In this document: positions 41,901-51,071 of the stretch, in pieces
Numbering within the stretch: position 1 is the stretch's first letter
How the letters are laid out: every line of letters begins with the position of its first letter
Assembly (NCBI GenBank): GCA_012512265.1
Contig: JAAZEM010000085.1
Coordinates: forward strand, 1-55,654
Origin: Armatimonadota bacterium
GTDB lineage: Bacteria; Armatimonadota; JAAZEB01
Direction: 5' to 3'
DNA length: 55,654 nt
Program-made: the position numbers and the translations under genes
The notes under the pieces: generated by a model
Told to the model about the DNA's origin: nothing
What the model saw: only the letters and a program-made list of their open reading frames with translations
The model's database searches: none

Positions 41901-44900
41901 ATGCGTCACTACGGGATACTCTTGCTCGTCTTGCTGGGGTCCGCGTACCTGATGGCGGGGTTGCCGGCGCGCGCGCAAGCCGCTCCGGTGAAGCCGAGTT
42001 TCCTGGAAGAGGAGTGCCCCGAGGAGTTCACCCTCCTGGGGCAGGTGCGCGGTCTGAGCGGCAAGAAGAGCGCCACGCTCTTCTTCAACTATACCGATGC
42101 AGCACATACCCTCGCGGTGCAGCTCTCTCGAAACCAGGCGGTCGTCGTGCGCCGCGATGGTGGCGCCGGGCAGCGCCTGGCCTCGGTGGCCCTCCCGGTG
42201 GGCAGGCAAGATTCCTTGGAGTTCGCCGTGAAACGCCGACGCTGGCGGGTCACGCTGATCTGTAACGACCGCGTGGTCGCCCAGTGCTATGATGACTCCC
42301 TCACCGGAGGGCGCGCGGGCTGGCAGGCGGATCCAGGAGTCACGATGGATCTGCGCCTGCAAGCGACAGAACCGGTCCAATTCGCGGACGACTTCACGCG
42401 CGGCCCGGGCGAGGCCGGCCAATGGGAGATTCTCGCGGGCACGGGCCAGGTGGCCGAGGTGGCGATCGCCAGGCACGGGAAGGATGTGGGCCGCTACAGC
42501 AGCAACGCCTTCTCCTGGACAGCGAGCGCGCGCCCCATCGCCATGTCGGTGGCCGGCTACTGGTTTTGGGACAACTACGCGGTGGATGTCTCCGTGAAGC
42601 CGGAGGGCCGTGGCGCCGTGGGGATCGCGGCCTACCTGAAAGATGCCGATAACTTCCTCCTCTTCCGCTGGACGGCGGCCACGGAGGGCCAGCCCGGTTC
42701 CGGCGCGCGCGAGATCCTCCGTGTCGAGGGCGGGAAGGCGACGCTCCTGGCATCGCGCCCGGGCGGCTTCCAGCCCAGGCAGTGGTACCGGCTGCGGTTC
42801 ACCGCGTGCGAGGGCGTCTTTACCGCGTCGATCGATGGCGAGGAGGTGTGCCGCGTTCGCGATGCCGCCTTCGGGCAGGGTCGGATGGGGCTCTACGCCC
42901 GAGATACCGATCGCGTCGTCTTTGACGACGTGCGCGTGGTTGCCACCGACGCCTTCTCGGATTCATTCGATGCCCATGAGCCGGGCAAGTGGCAGAATCT
43001 GGGGATGGCCTGGAAGGCAGACACGCGCGGGCGCGCGCGCGTCTCCGGCGCGGGCGAGGGGATCACGATCACGGGCCGGCCGGATTGGAGCGGCTATGCC
43101 TTCGGCGCGGATGTGACCCCCGGGAAGGCAGAAGCGGTCGGGCTGGTCTTCGCGTACCGGGGCCCAGGAGAGTACGCGCTCTTCCGGGTGCCCGCCAGCG
43201 GGAAGGGCAGGGCGGTGCTGCTTCGCGTGCAGGGAGGCAAGCCGGTGGTGGTGGCCGAGTCGCCGGCGGCCGTCGTTGCGCCGCGCCGGAGCCGCTTGAA
43301 GCTGGAGCTGCGCGATGGCCAGGCGACCGGGTTCATCGACAACCGGCCGGTGGTGGCCGGCGTCGATCCCGCGTTTGGAGAGGGAAAGGCTGGCTTCTAC
43401 GCGCGAGGTCCGGCGGGGGTGCGCTTCGAGAAGGCGAGCGTGTGGTTCTCCGTGCCCGAGGGCGACGAGCCTCGCATCGAGGCGCAGTTCGCGCGCGAGC
43501 AGACGATGGCGGGATGGGCGAGCGCCTCCTCCTCCTGGAGCCGCGACCCGGGCGGATCGGGGCTTTTCTGGCACACCGGGTTCTTTCCGGGCGATGCCTC
43601 GGTCTCCTGGGAGCTCCCGGGCGGGAACGCACCGCTCGACGTGGTGCTCACCCTGAACGCCGATGGCTCCCGCACCGAAACAGGCTATCAGGCCGTCCTG
43701 AGCGTATCCGCGCAGGGCGAGGCGCGCCTGGAGCTGAAGCGCCAGGGGCAGAGCGTGGCCACGCAATCTGGCCGGTGGGAGCCGGGCAGCCCGCTGCGCG
43801 TGTGGCGATCGGGCAGGCTGATCGCGGCGGCCTTGGGCGACGTGCTCGTGGCGCAGTATCAGGACCCGCAGCCCCTGACAGGCGGACGAATCGGCCTCCG
43901 GTGCAGCCGGGAGGTCAACTTCGCGTCCGTCTATCTTTCAACCCTACACGTGCTCGACTGCACCTTCAGCGGGCCGCCCACGGAGTGGTGGGCTCCCCGG
44001 GGCGATTGGGACGTGGTCCAGCGCTGGCCATGCGATGAGCGCTGGTCCTTCTTCGGCTCGCGCTGGGGCGAGACGCCGGTGCTCTGGACAAAGCGCTCCT
44101 TCGAGGGCAACCTGGTCGCCGAAGCCTGGGTCGCGCTTCTGATGGACGCGCCCGAGGATCCGAAGGTTGGCTACTCGCATCCGAGTGACCTCCACCTCAC
44201 CCTCTGCGGCGACGGCAAGGACCTCTCCAGCGGCTACACCTTTCAGTTCGCGGCGGACAACAACAGCGTGACCCGGCTCCTCCGTCGGGAGCAGGTGGTC
44301 GCGGAGAACAGGCAGGTGCGCATGATCAACCCGACGCGCACCAATCTGGCGTTCCAGCGGCACTGGTTCCACCTGCGCGTCGAGAAAGAGGGAGCGCGCC
44401 TCCGGTGCTATGTCGATGGAAAGCTGGCGTGCGACTACACCGACCCGCAGCCGCTGCCCGGCGGCCAGGTGGCGCTCTGGACCTCGCGCAACGGCCTGAT
44501 GGTGGCGCGTGCCCGGGTCTGGGCTGAGAAGCCGGGCCGGCGCAACCCGCTGGCCGCCCTGCCGGTGGCCCCCGCGCCGCCGTCCAGTGCCTCTTGGAGC
44601 CTGGGTGCGACCTCACCGCCCGCGCTCACGTGCGATTTCGAGCGCGGCCTGGGCGGCTGGACCGCCGAAGGCGGCGCGAATGGCCCCGTTCTCTCGCTCG
44701 ACCGGGAGAGCCGGGCGCAGGGGAAGCAGAGCCTGCGCGTGACCAACCCGATTTCAGGCGGCAGCCTGGGCGCCCTGTGCGGCATCCGCCAGTTCGACGC
44801 GGTGAAGTTCCCGATTCTGGAGTTCGACTATCGGATGGACCCGCGAGCGCGCGTCAACCTCTACCTCCGGGTGGGCCGCCAGGCGATGGTGCTCGGGCTG

Positions 44901-45200
44901 TCGGCGGCGCAGCTGGCGGAACCGTCGATCCCGTCGCTTGGCGCCATCGAGGGCTTTGTCGCCGACGGAAAGTGGCACCGGGCGCGTATCGATCTCCTCG
45001 GCGCACTCCGCCGGTTCTATCCCACGGCCACCACGATCCTCGTCGAGGATCTAGCGGTCCGCAGCCCCGAAGTGGAGTACCTGCGCTCCGGCTTCGGCGG
45101 AAACACCTGGGGCGTAAGCTATCACCTGGACAACTTCCGGCTGCTGGGCGCCCCGGAGACAAAGCCGGAAGACGCGAAAGCGGTGGTGGTGAGGGAGTAG
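41901..45200 (+). CDS. Giant secreted protein with about five tandem LamG/DUF1080-like modules
   Basis: A ~1099-residue exported protein; the signal peptide is M-R-H-Y-G then a Leu-rich core, cut near A-Q-A-A. The rest looks like repeated concanavalin-type sandwiches. Units end with a similar strand set (R-M-G-L-Y-A-R-D, K-A-G-F-Y-A-R-G, R-I-G-L-R-C-S-R, V-A-L-W-T-S-R near residues 330, 495, 665 and 865) and begin with F-x-D-x-F or C-T-F-S-type motifs. The final ~180 residues (C-D-F-E-R-G-L-G-G-W-T) resemble a CBM/CIA30-like domain. A carbohydrate-binding or structural role is likely; catalytic residues are not evident. The start is uncertain: an in-frame GTG at 41808 also exists. It may be monocistronic. 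Confidence 0.72.
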   Translation: MRHYGILLLVLLGSAYLMAGLPARAQAAPVKPSFLEEECPEEFTLLGQVRGLSGKKSATLFFNYTDAAHTLAVQLSRNQAVVVRRDGGAGQRLASVALPVGRQDSLEFAVKRRRWRVTLICNDRVVAQCYDDSLTGGRAGWQADPGVTMDLRLQATEPVQFADDFTRGPGEAGQWEILAGTGQVAEVAIARHGKDVGRYSSNAFSWTASARPIAMSVAGYWFWDNYAVDVSVKPEGRGAVGIAAYLKDADNFLLFRWTAATEGQPGSGAREILRVEGGKATLLASRPGGFQPRQWYRLRFTACEGVFTASIDGEEVCRVRDAAFGQGRMGLYARDTDRVVFDDVRVVATDAFSDSFDAHEPGKWQNLGMAWKADTRGRARVSGAGEGITITGRPDWSGYAFGADVTPGKAEAVGLVFAYRGPGEYALFRVPASGKGRAVLLRVQGGKPVVVAESPAAVVAPRRSRLKLELRDGQATGFIDNRPVVAGVDPAFGEGKAGFYARGPAGVRFEKASVWFSVPEGDEPRIEAQFAREQTMAGWASASSSWSRDPGGSGLFWHTGFFPGDASVSWELPGGNAPLDVVLTLNADGSRTETGYQAVLSVSAQGEARLELKRQGQSVATQSGRWEPGSPLRVWRSGRLIAAALGDVLVAQYQDPQPLTGGRIGLRCSREVNFASVYLSTLHVLDCTFSGPPTEWWAPRGDWDVVQRWPCDERWSFFGSRWGETPVLWTKRSFEGNLVAEAWVALLMDAPEDPKVGYSHPSDLHLTLCGDGKDLSSGYTFQFAADNNSVTRLLRREQVVAENRQVRMINPTRTNLAFQRHWFHLRVEKEGARLRCYVDGKLACDYTDPQPLPGGQVALWTSRNGLMVARARVWAEKPGRRNPLAALPVAPAPPSSASWSLGATSPPALTCDFERGLGGWTAEGGANGPVLSLDRESRAQGKQSLRVTNPISGGSLGALCGIRQFDAVKFPILEFDYRMDPRARVNLYLRVGRQAMVLGLSAAQLAEPSIPSLGAIEGFVADGKWHRARIDLLGALRRFYPTATTILVEDLAVRSPEVEYLRSGFGGNTWGVSYHLDNFRLLGAPETKPEDAKAVVVRE

Positions 45201-45228
45201 CCGCGCGCCGGCCTGGCCGGCGCCTGAT

Positions 45229-45984
45229 TCACGGCAGCGTGTCGCTCGTGAAGTAGAGGAGCGAGCCTGCGGCCGCGTCGACCATCCAGGTGAGGCTGCC
45301 GGACGTCGGCTGGATGATCTGCGCCGGCAGCCGCTCGGGCTCATGCGGGCCGTGGAGCACCTCTTGCAGCCGCTCTGCCTTCGCGGCGCCGGTCACCAGG
45401 AACAGCACGTGCGCCGCGGCGTTGATTGCCGGCGGCGTGAGTGTCACCCGCCACGGAACGGATTGCCTGGTCTCGACGGCCATGACCCACTGGTGGTGCT
45501 CGTGTAGCGCGGGACTCTCTGGGAAGAGCGAGGCCGTGTGCCCATCCTCTCCCATGCCCAGGAGGACCAGGTCGAACCGGGGGAGGGATTCTGGAACGAA
45601 GAACGCGCGCAACTCGCGCTCGTAGTCGGCCGCGGCGTCCGGGGGCGGCAGCTCGCCCTGGACGCGATGGATATTCTCCGCCGGAATCGCCGCGTGGCGC
45701 AGCCAGACGTCCCAGGCCATGCGGTAGTTGCTCTCGGGGTGATCCGGGGGCACGCACCGCTCGTCTCCCCAGAAAAGGTGAACTCGCGACCAATCGACAC
45801 GGCCAGCCTCTTCCGGCCGGGCCAGCCGGGCATACAGCGCCTTCGGCGTGGACCCGCCAGAGAGCGCCAGGCAAAACCGGTCCCGGTGGGCCAGGGCGTC
45901 GCTCGCCAGCGCGATCAGGTAGTCAGCAGCCGCCTCCGCGACCGCCTCCGCGTCTGGATACAGGCGAACATCTCGCGGTTCCAT
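45229..45984 (-). CDS. pgl: 6-phosphogluconolactonase
   Basis: A 251-residue DevB/Pgl-type enzyme of the oxidative pentose phosphate pathway. L-A-L-S-G-G-S-T-P near residue 39, F-W-G-D-E-R-C-V-P near 70, E-S-N-Y near 84 and L-G-M-G-E-D-G-H-T-A-S-L-F-P near 140 are the family signatures. The ATG at 45984 has AGGAGGAGG upstream. Last gene of gnd-zwf-pgl, 48 nt after zwf. Confidence 0.93.
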   Translation of the reverse strand: MEPRDVRLYPDAEAVAEAAADYLIALASDALAHRDRFCLALSGGSTPKALYARLARPEEAGRVDWSRVHLFWGDERCVPPDHPESNYRMAWDVWLRHAAIPAENIHRVQGELPPPDAAADYERELRAFFVPESLPRFDLVLLGMGEDGHTASLFPESPALHEHHQWVMAVETRQSVPWRVTLTPPAINAAAHVLFLVTGAAKAERLQEVLHGPHEPERLPAQIIQPTSGSLTWMVDAAAGSLLYFTSDTLP

Positions 45985-46032
45985 GCCTCCTCCTGCCAAT
46001 GAGCCGTTCAAAGGCGAGCGGGCGACGCGGTT

Positions 46033-47502
46033 TCACTCGAGGTGATCACAGCAGCCACGGCGCCAGACGCGCCCGCTTCGCCGGATCAGGGCATTCGCTC
46101 CCTCCGGCCCCCAACTCCCAGCCTCGTAGATCTCCAGCGGCGGGGCATCTGGGCCCTCCCACGCCTGCTGGATTGGGTCGATGAGGCGCCACGCGAGCTC
46201 GATCTCATCCGCGCGCGTGAAGAGGGATGCGTCGCCATTCAGCGCGTCGAGCAGCAGGCGCTCGTAGGCGTCAGGGAGGCGCCGGCCGCGCAGGATGGAG
46301 CGGTAGTGGAAGTCCATATCCACCGAGCGCAGCTCGCTGGACGAACCCGGCTCCTTCATCTCGAACTTGAGGTGAATCCCCTCATCCGGTTGGATGCAGA
46401 TCGTGAGGACGTTGGACCGCAGGCTGCAGGTAGACGCGTCGTCGAGCAGGAGCCGCGGAGGGCACTGAAACTCCAGGCTCACCTCGCTGCTCTTCTCGGC
46501 GAGCGCCTTTCCGGAGCGCAGGAAGAACGGCACGCCCTGCCAGCGCCAGGTATCCACGTACAGCTTGAGGGCGGCGTAGGTGGCGGTTTGCGAATCGGGG
46601 GCGACGTCGGGCGTGTTGCAGTAGCCGCGGTACTGGGCGCGCACGGTGTCCGATGGCAACACCGGCCGGATGGCGCCGAGCACCTTTGCCTTCTCGTTGC
46701 GCACGGCATCGGCGTTGAACGAGGCAGGCGGCTCCATCGCGACGAGCGCGAGGAGCTGGAGCAGGTGATTCTGGAACATGTCGCGGAGGACGCCCGCTTG
46801 ATCGTAGTAGCGCGCCCGATGACCTACGCCCACGCTCTCCGCCACGGTGATCTGCACGCTGCTCACATAGCGCCGGTCCCAGACTGGCTCGAAGATCAGG
46901 CTGGCGAACCGGAAGAAGAGGATGTTTTGCGCCGTCTCCTTGCCCAGGTAGTGATCGATCCGGTAGATCTGGTGCTCGTCGAAGACGGCGTGCAGGTCGC
47001 GGTTCAGCTGTTGCGCCGAGGCGAGGTCGTGCCCGAACGGCTTCTCCACGATGATCCGGCGCCACCCGTCGTCCTCGCGCGCCATGCCCACGGCACCCAG
47101 ACGCTCGACCGTGGGAGCATAGAGAGAAGGCGGCGTCGCCAGGTAGTAGAGACGATTTGCCGGGCCATTCTCTCCCTGGCGCACGAAGGCCCGGAGGCGG
47201 GCGTAATCCTCATGCACCAGGGCATCGCCGGGCACGTAATGGATGTGAGTGGCGAACCGCTCCCAGGCCGCGCCGTCGAAGCTGTTGCCGATGGTGTGCG
47301 CCGCCGACTCGCGCAGGAGATCGCGGAAGTGCTGGTCGGCATAGGGCCGGCGCGAGAATCCGATGATGCGCGTGTTGGCGGGCAGCCGCTCCTCCTGGAA
47401 GAGGTGGAAGAGCGCCGGAATCAGCTTCCGCTCGGTCAAGTCGCCCGAGGCACCGAAGATGATGACCGTCGTCGGCTTGTCGTCGGTCTTCCTTCGCTCC
47501 AT
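46033..47502 (-). CDS. zwf: Glucose-6-phosphate 1-dehydrogenase
   Basis: A 489-residue enzyme producing 6-phosphogluconolactone and NAD(P)H. The coenzyme motif G-A-S-G-D-L-T-E-R-K-L is near residue 18, V-E-K-P-F-G near 151 and the active-site R-I-D-H-Y-L-G-K-E near 179. It starts 12 nt after gnd with GAGGAGG upstream. Full length. Confidence 0.96.
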   Translation of the reverse strand: MERRKTDDKPTTVIIFGASGDLTERKLIPALFHLFQEERLPANTRIIGFSRRPYADQHFRDLLRESAAHTIGNSFDGAAWERFATHIHYVPGDALVHEDYARLRAFVRQGENGPANRLYYLATPPSLYAPTVERLGAVGMAREDDGWRRIIVEKPFGHDLASAQQLNRDLHAVFDEHQIYRIDHYLGKETAQNILFFRFASLIFEPVWDRRYVSSVQITVAESVGVGHRARYYDQAGVLRDMFQNHLLQLLALVAMEPPASFNADAVRNEKAKVLGAIRPVLPSDTVRAQYRGYCNTPDVAPDSQTATYAALKLYVDTWRWQGVPFFLRSGKALAEKSSEVSLEFQCPPRLLLDDASTCSLRSNVLTICIQPDEGIHLKFEMKEPGSSSELRSVDMDFHYRSILRGRRLPDAYERLLLDALNGDASLFTRADEIELAWRLIDPIQQAWEGPDAPPLEIYEAGSWGPEGANALIRRSGRVWRRGCCDHLE

Positions 47503-47514
47503 GGATCGCCCTCC

Positions 47515-48423
47515 TCACGACGCGGACTTCACCGCATGTCCCCCAAACCCCTTGCGCATCGCCGCGAGTAGCTTATCCGCGAAAGAGGCCTCTTCCTGCG
47601 ACCGGAAACGCTCCGAGAGTGCCAGGGAGATGACGGGCAGCGGCACGCCCTGCTCAACGCCCTCGATCACCGTCCACCGGCCCTCCCCGGAATCCGCGAC
47701 GAACGGGGCGATCCCCTCCAGTTCGGGGTTCTCTTCCAGCGCGTGGGCGATGAGATCGAGCAGCCACGAGCGCACGACGCTCCCAAAACGCCAGATCTCC
47801 GCGATCTGATGGAGGTCGAGGTCAAACTCCTCCTTATGGTGCATCAGGTTGAAGCCTTCGGCGAACGCCTGCATCATCCCGTACTCGACGCCGTTGTGGA
47901 CCATCTTGACGAAGTGGCCGGCGCCGTTGGGCCCCACGTGCCCCCAGCCGCGATCCGGCGCGGGCGCGAGCGTCTCGAAGAGCGGGCGCAGCCGCGCGAC
48001 TACCTCGGCCTCGCCCCCGATCATCAGGCTGTAGCCTTCCGTGAGCCCCCAAATCCCGCCGCTGGTGCCCACGTCGACGTAGTGGAAGCCCTTCTCTTTG
48101 AGGAGCGCGGCGCGGCGGATGGTGTCTTTGTAGTTGCTGTTCGCGCCGTCGACCACCGCATCGCCCGGCTCGAGATGGGGCAGGAGATTCTGGATGGCGC
48201 TCTCGGTGGTGTCGCCCGCGGGAAGCATCAGCCAGACGATGCGCGGCGCCGAGAGCTTGCCGGCGAAATCGGCTAGTGAGTCCGAGGGCACCGCCCCAAA
48301 GGCGGCGGCGGCCTCCACCGGCCCGCGACTCCGGTTGAACACCACGACGCGGTGGCCCCCGTTGACCAGACGCCTGGCCATGTTCGCGCCCATGCGGCCC
48401 AGCCCGTAGATCCCGACTTCCAT
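47515..48423 (-). CDS. gnd: 6-phosphogluconate dehydrogenase, decarboxylating (short YqeC-type)
   Basis: A 302-residue short-type 6PGDH. G-L-G-R-M-G-A-N-M near residue 7 binds the coenzyme, V-G-T-S-G-G-I-W-G near 117 and K-M-V-H-N-G-V-E-Y-G near 173 form the active site. The short form (about 300 against 470 residues) is often NAD-preferring. First gene of the operon, with an extended -10 about 45 nt upstream. Converts 6-phosphogluconate to ribulose 5-phosphate. Confidence 0.94.
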   Translation of the reverse strand: MEVGIYGLGRMGANMARRLVNGGHRVVVFNRSRGPVEAAAAFGAVPSDSLADFAGKLSAPRIVWLMLPAGDTTESAIQNLLPHLEPGDAVVDGANSNYKDTIRRAALLKEKGFHYVDVGTSGGIWGLTEGYSLMIGGEAEVVARLRPLFETLAPAPDRGWGHVGPNGAGHFVKMVHNGVEYGMMQAFAEGFNLMHHKEEFDLDLHQIAEIWRFGSVVRSWLLDLIAHALEENPELEGIAPFVADSGEGRWTVIEGVEQGVPLPVISLALSERFRSQEEASFADKLLAAMRKGFGGHAVKSAS

Positions 48424-48468
48424 CGTTCACCTCGCTCTTTCTGCAAACGTCCAGAAGCCCGATGCCTC

Positions 48469-48477
48469 AGTATACCA
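48469..48477 (-). promoter_or_regulatory. Extended -10 of the gnd-zwf-pgl operon
   Basis: On the minus strand TGG-TATACT (48477-48469) with a weak TGACGA 17-18 bp upstream. Leader ~40 nt. The divergent gap to 48683 contains no other gene. Confidence 0.5.
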
Positions 48478-48683
48478 CAGCCGCGGCCCGCTCGTCACGC
48501 CGCCGTTCCGCGGACGTGCGCCCGGCTCGGGCAGGCTCCAGAAAGGATGGGGTGGCCTCGAAAGGGAACCCTTCACACGGCGGATGCATCCATAGTATGG
48601 GCATGAAGTGCGGCGTGCGCGCTGATGCCCGTTCAGCGGCTCTTGCCGTTTCACTTTGAATACCAGAGATTTGCGGATCGCTC

Positions 48684-49487
48684 ATGGTTGTCGATATTCA
48701 TACTCACGCGTTTCCCAACGACCTTGCCCCGCGTGCCGTGAAAAAGCTCTCCGAAGTGGCGCGGATCCCAGCGCGCACCGATGGCACCTGCGAAGGCCTG
48801 CGTACCTCGATGCGCCGGGCCGGCGTGGATCTCTCCGTGATCATGCCGATTGCCACCAAGCCCACTCAGGTGCGCACGATCAACGCCTGGGCGGCGGAGG
48901 TCAACGCCACCTATGAGGATCTCCTCTCCTTTGGGACGCTTCACCCGCTCCAGGAGGATTGGGCGGAGGAGATCGAGCGTCTGGTGGCCGATGGGATCCG
49001 GGGCGTCAAGCTGCACCCGGATTACCAGGAGTTCTTCGTCGATGACGCGGCGATGATTCCGATCTACCGGGCGCTTGCCAAGGCGAGGCGCATCCTGCTC
49101 CTCCACTCCGGCGTCGATATCGGGATTCCTCCCCCAGTTCACTGCACGCCCGACCGCTTGGCGCGCGTGCTAGATGCCGTGCCGGAGCTCACCGTGATCG
49201 CGGCGCACATGGGAGGCTATCTGCGGTGGGAGGCCGTGGAGCAGTTCCTCATCGGGCGCGACCTTTACCTGGATGCATCCTACTCGCTGGCAGATCTTGG
49301 CCCCGACGCCCTGGTGAGGCTGGCGCGCGCCCACGGGATCGAACGCGTGCTTTTTGGAACCGATTCGCCCTGGACAGACCAGGCGACCGAGCTGGCCGCC
49401 TTCCGCGATCTCCCGCTGAGCGAGGAGGAGAAGGCAGCCCTCCTCGGGGGCAACGCCCGGCGCCTCCTCGGGCTGAGCGCCGGCTGA
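48684..49487 (+). CDS. TIM-barrel metal-dependent hydrolase (amidohydrolase 2 family)
   Basis: A 267-residue protein starting V-V-D-I-H-T-H-A-F, with the metal-binding H-x-H at residues ~6-8, K-L-H-P-D-Y near 110, H-S-G near 138, A-H-M-G-G near 172 and F-G-T-D-S-P-W near 228 (catalytic Asp). The set fits the ACMSD/amidohydrolase 2 group, decarboxylases and hydrolases acting on aromatic or lactone substrates. Cytoplasmic. Substrate unknown. Divergent from gnd. Confidence 0.87.
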   Translation: MVVDIHTHAFPNDLAPRAVKKLSEVARIPARTDGTCEGLRTSMRRAGVDLSVIMPIATKPTQVRTINAWAAEVNATYEDLLSFGTLHPLQEDWAEEIERLVADGIRGVKLHPDYQEFFVDDAAMIPIYRALAKARRILLLHSGVDIGIPPPVHCTPDRLARVLDAVPELTVIAAHMGGYLRWEAVEQFLIGRDLYLDASYSLADLGPDALVRLARAHGIERVLFGTDSPWTDQATELAAFRDLPLSEEEKAALLGGNARRLLGLSAG

Positions 49488-49495
49488 AAGGGTGA

Positions 49496-49560
49496 GTGAG
49501 GGCCTGCAGGCCGCCCAGGCGCCCGCCGAGCCATCCTCTCGTGGGTCTGCAGACCCTCAC
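49496..49560. repeat. Long inverted repeat with paired CTGCAG palindromes
   Basis: GTGAGGGCCTGCAGGCC (49496-49512) mirrors GGGTCTGCAGACCCTCAC (49543-49560); the outer GTGAGGG/CCCTCAC arms are exact and the inner part has one mismatch and a wobble. Each arm is also self-palindromic. It starts 8 nt past the hydrolase stop. It could be a terminator-like or cruciform element. The rest of 49561-49778 shows no gene. Confidence 0.5.
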
Positions 49561-49778
49561 AGACGGAAGTTCAGGTATCCGTGCTCACCTTCGTGGTAGC
49601 CAGGTGCGCGGTCACGCGCCTGCTACCATGGAAGCGCGCAGGAGCCCGAATCGCGCGTCTACCGTAGGGGTCCGCTTCAGAAGCGAGGGGCAGAACTGCA
49701 AACGACCAGGCTCTGGCTGTTCCGCCTGTATGATAGCAGGCCACCGTCACAGAATCGTCACAGATTCCCCCGAGAGGG

Positions 49779-51071
49779 CTACGAATCCGCCGGATCGGAG
49801 GTCCCCACCCGTGCCTGCCCTGCTCGATTCGCCCGCAGCGCCGCGCGGTAGCTCACCAGCTCCTGAGTGAGGCCCTGGTGATGCCACACGGCTTTCACCA
49901 GGCCGACCCCCTCGGCAAACCAGCCCTCCGCGATGAGAGCGCCCTTCGCATCGGTCTGAATCACGCGGACGCACTCCTGGTCGCCAGCAGGCACGGTGAT
50001 CTTCTCGAGCGGCCGCGTTTCCCCTAGGGATTCCCACGACCACTCGGCCTGCCATGGCCCCTCGCTTCCCTCGCCCGCCGGGTGGGTGAGAATGCCCGAG
50101 GCCGTTGTGGTCACCCACGCCTGCGTGGAGAAACCGCCTGGGTACTCCGTCACCACGCGAAAGATCCCCTCGGGCCGGGCGGGGTGCACCTCGACCACGC
50201 GCGTGACCGCATTGACCTCGCTTCCATCGCGCGCGCGAAGCCGGTAGGTCCACTCATCGCCAATGGCCAGCGGGAACCGGGGCGTAGGCACCGAGGGCGG
50301 CGGCATGGACCAGACTGGATCCGGGATGGGAAGCGCCGTGATCTGGGGCCGATCGGGCGGTGCTGCATCGAGTTCGGCAGCCAGGGCCTCCAGCACGCGC
50401 TTCCGGCGGTGCGTGTTGGGGTGGCTCATGAGGAACTCCGGGTGCCGGCTACGTTCGGCGAGCTGGAGCAGCGTCTCCATCGCCTTGAGCCCGCCCTGGC
50501 GATCAAAGCCGGCACGCACGGTGTAGACCAGCCCCTCTCGGTCGGCTTGAAGCTCGTCTGCTCGGGAGAAGCGCCGGCTGAGGATAATGTGGGTCAGGTC
50601 TCGCCCCAGGGCGCCGAGGAGACTCCCAAGGGGAGCGGTGACCACGCGGAGGATCTGCGACTTCTCGAACTGGCGCAGCGCGTGCCGGTGCACGGCGTGA
50701 GCGATCTCGTGGGCCAGGATGAACGCGAGCGCATCGTCATCCGGAACCCCTTGCAACAGGCCCCGGAAGACGTAGACGAAGCCGCCAGGAAGGCAGAACG
50801 CGTTGATATCGGGGGTATCGATCACTTTGAAGCTGAAGGGGAGATCCGGACGCCCGCACACGCCGGCAATGCGCCGTCCAATCCGCTGCACGCGCGCCGC
50901 CAGAATCGCGTCTGTGGAGATGGGGTACTGCTCTTCGATGATCTGCGCAGCCTCGCGCCCGATGCTGATCTCCGCGTCCAGGGGAAGGATGTCGGCTGAG
51001 GCAGGCATGCCGTGCCACAACACCGCTCCCAGCAAGACTACCACGGCGACGAGGGGTCTGATCCGGTTCAT
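49779..51071 (-). CDS. M48 family zinc metalloprotease, secreted
   Basis: A 430-residue protein. The signal peptide ends near P-A-S-A-D. The M48 domain has L-A-H-E-I-A-H-A-V-H-R-H near residue 120 (HExxH) and the downstream Glu in R-A-D-E-L-Q-A-D near 172, with a helical region between. The C-terminal ~190 residues are a separate beta-rich domain (F-P-L-A-I-G-D-E-W-T-Y). Periplasmic M48 proteases such as BepA help outer-membrane protein assembly. The ATG overlaps the stop of the TPR gene upstream (ATGA). Confidence 0.87.
   Translation of the reverse strand: MNRIRPLVAVVVLLGAVLWHGMPASADILPLDAEISIGREAAQIIEEQYPISTDAILAARVQRIGRRIAGVCGRPDLPFSFKVIDTPDINAFCLPGGFVYVFRGLLQGVPDDDALAFILAHEIAHAVHRHALRQFEKSQILRVVTAPLGSLLGALGRDLTHIILSRRFSRADELQADREGLVYTVRAGFDRQGGLKAMETLLQLAERSRHPEFLMSHPNTHRRKRVLEALAAELDAAPPDRPQITALPIPDPVWSMPPPSVPTPRFPLAIGDEWTYRLRARDGSEVNAVTRVVEVHPARPEGIFRVVTEYPGGFSTQAWVTTTASGILTHPAGEGSEGPWQAEWSWESLGETRPLEKITVPAGDQECVRVIQTDAKGALIAEGWFAEGVGLVKAVWHHQGLTQELVSYRAALRANRAGQARVGTSDPADS

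Noticed and set aside
46042..47571. A 509-codon plus-strand frame opposite zwf
   Set aside because: Antisense to an unmistakable glucose-6-phosphate dehydrogenase; no family motif.
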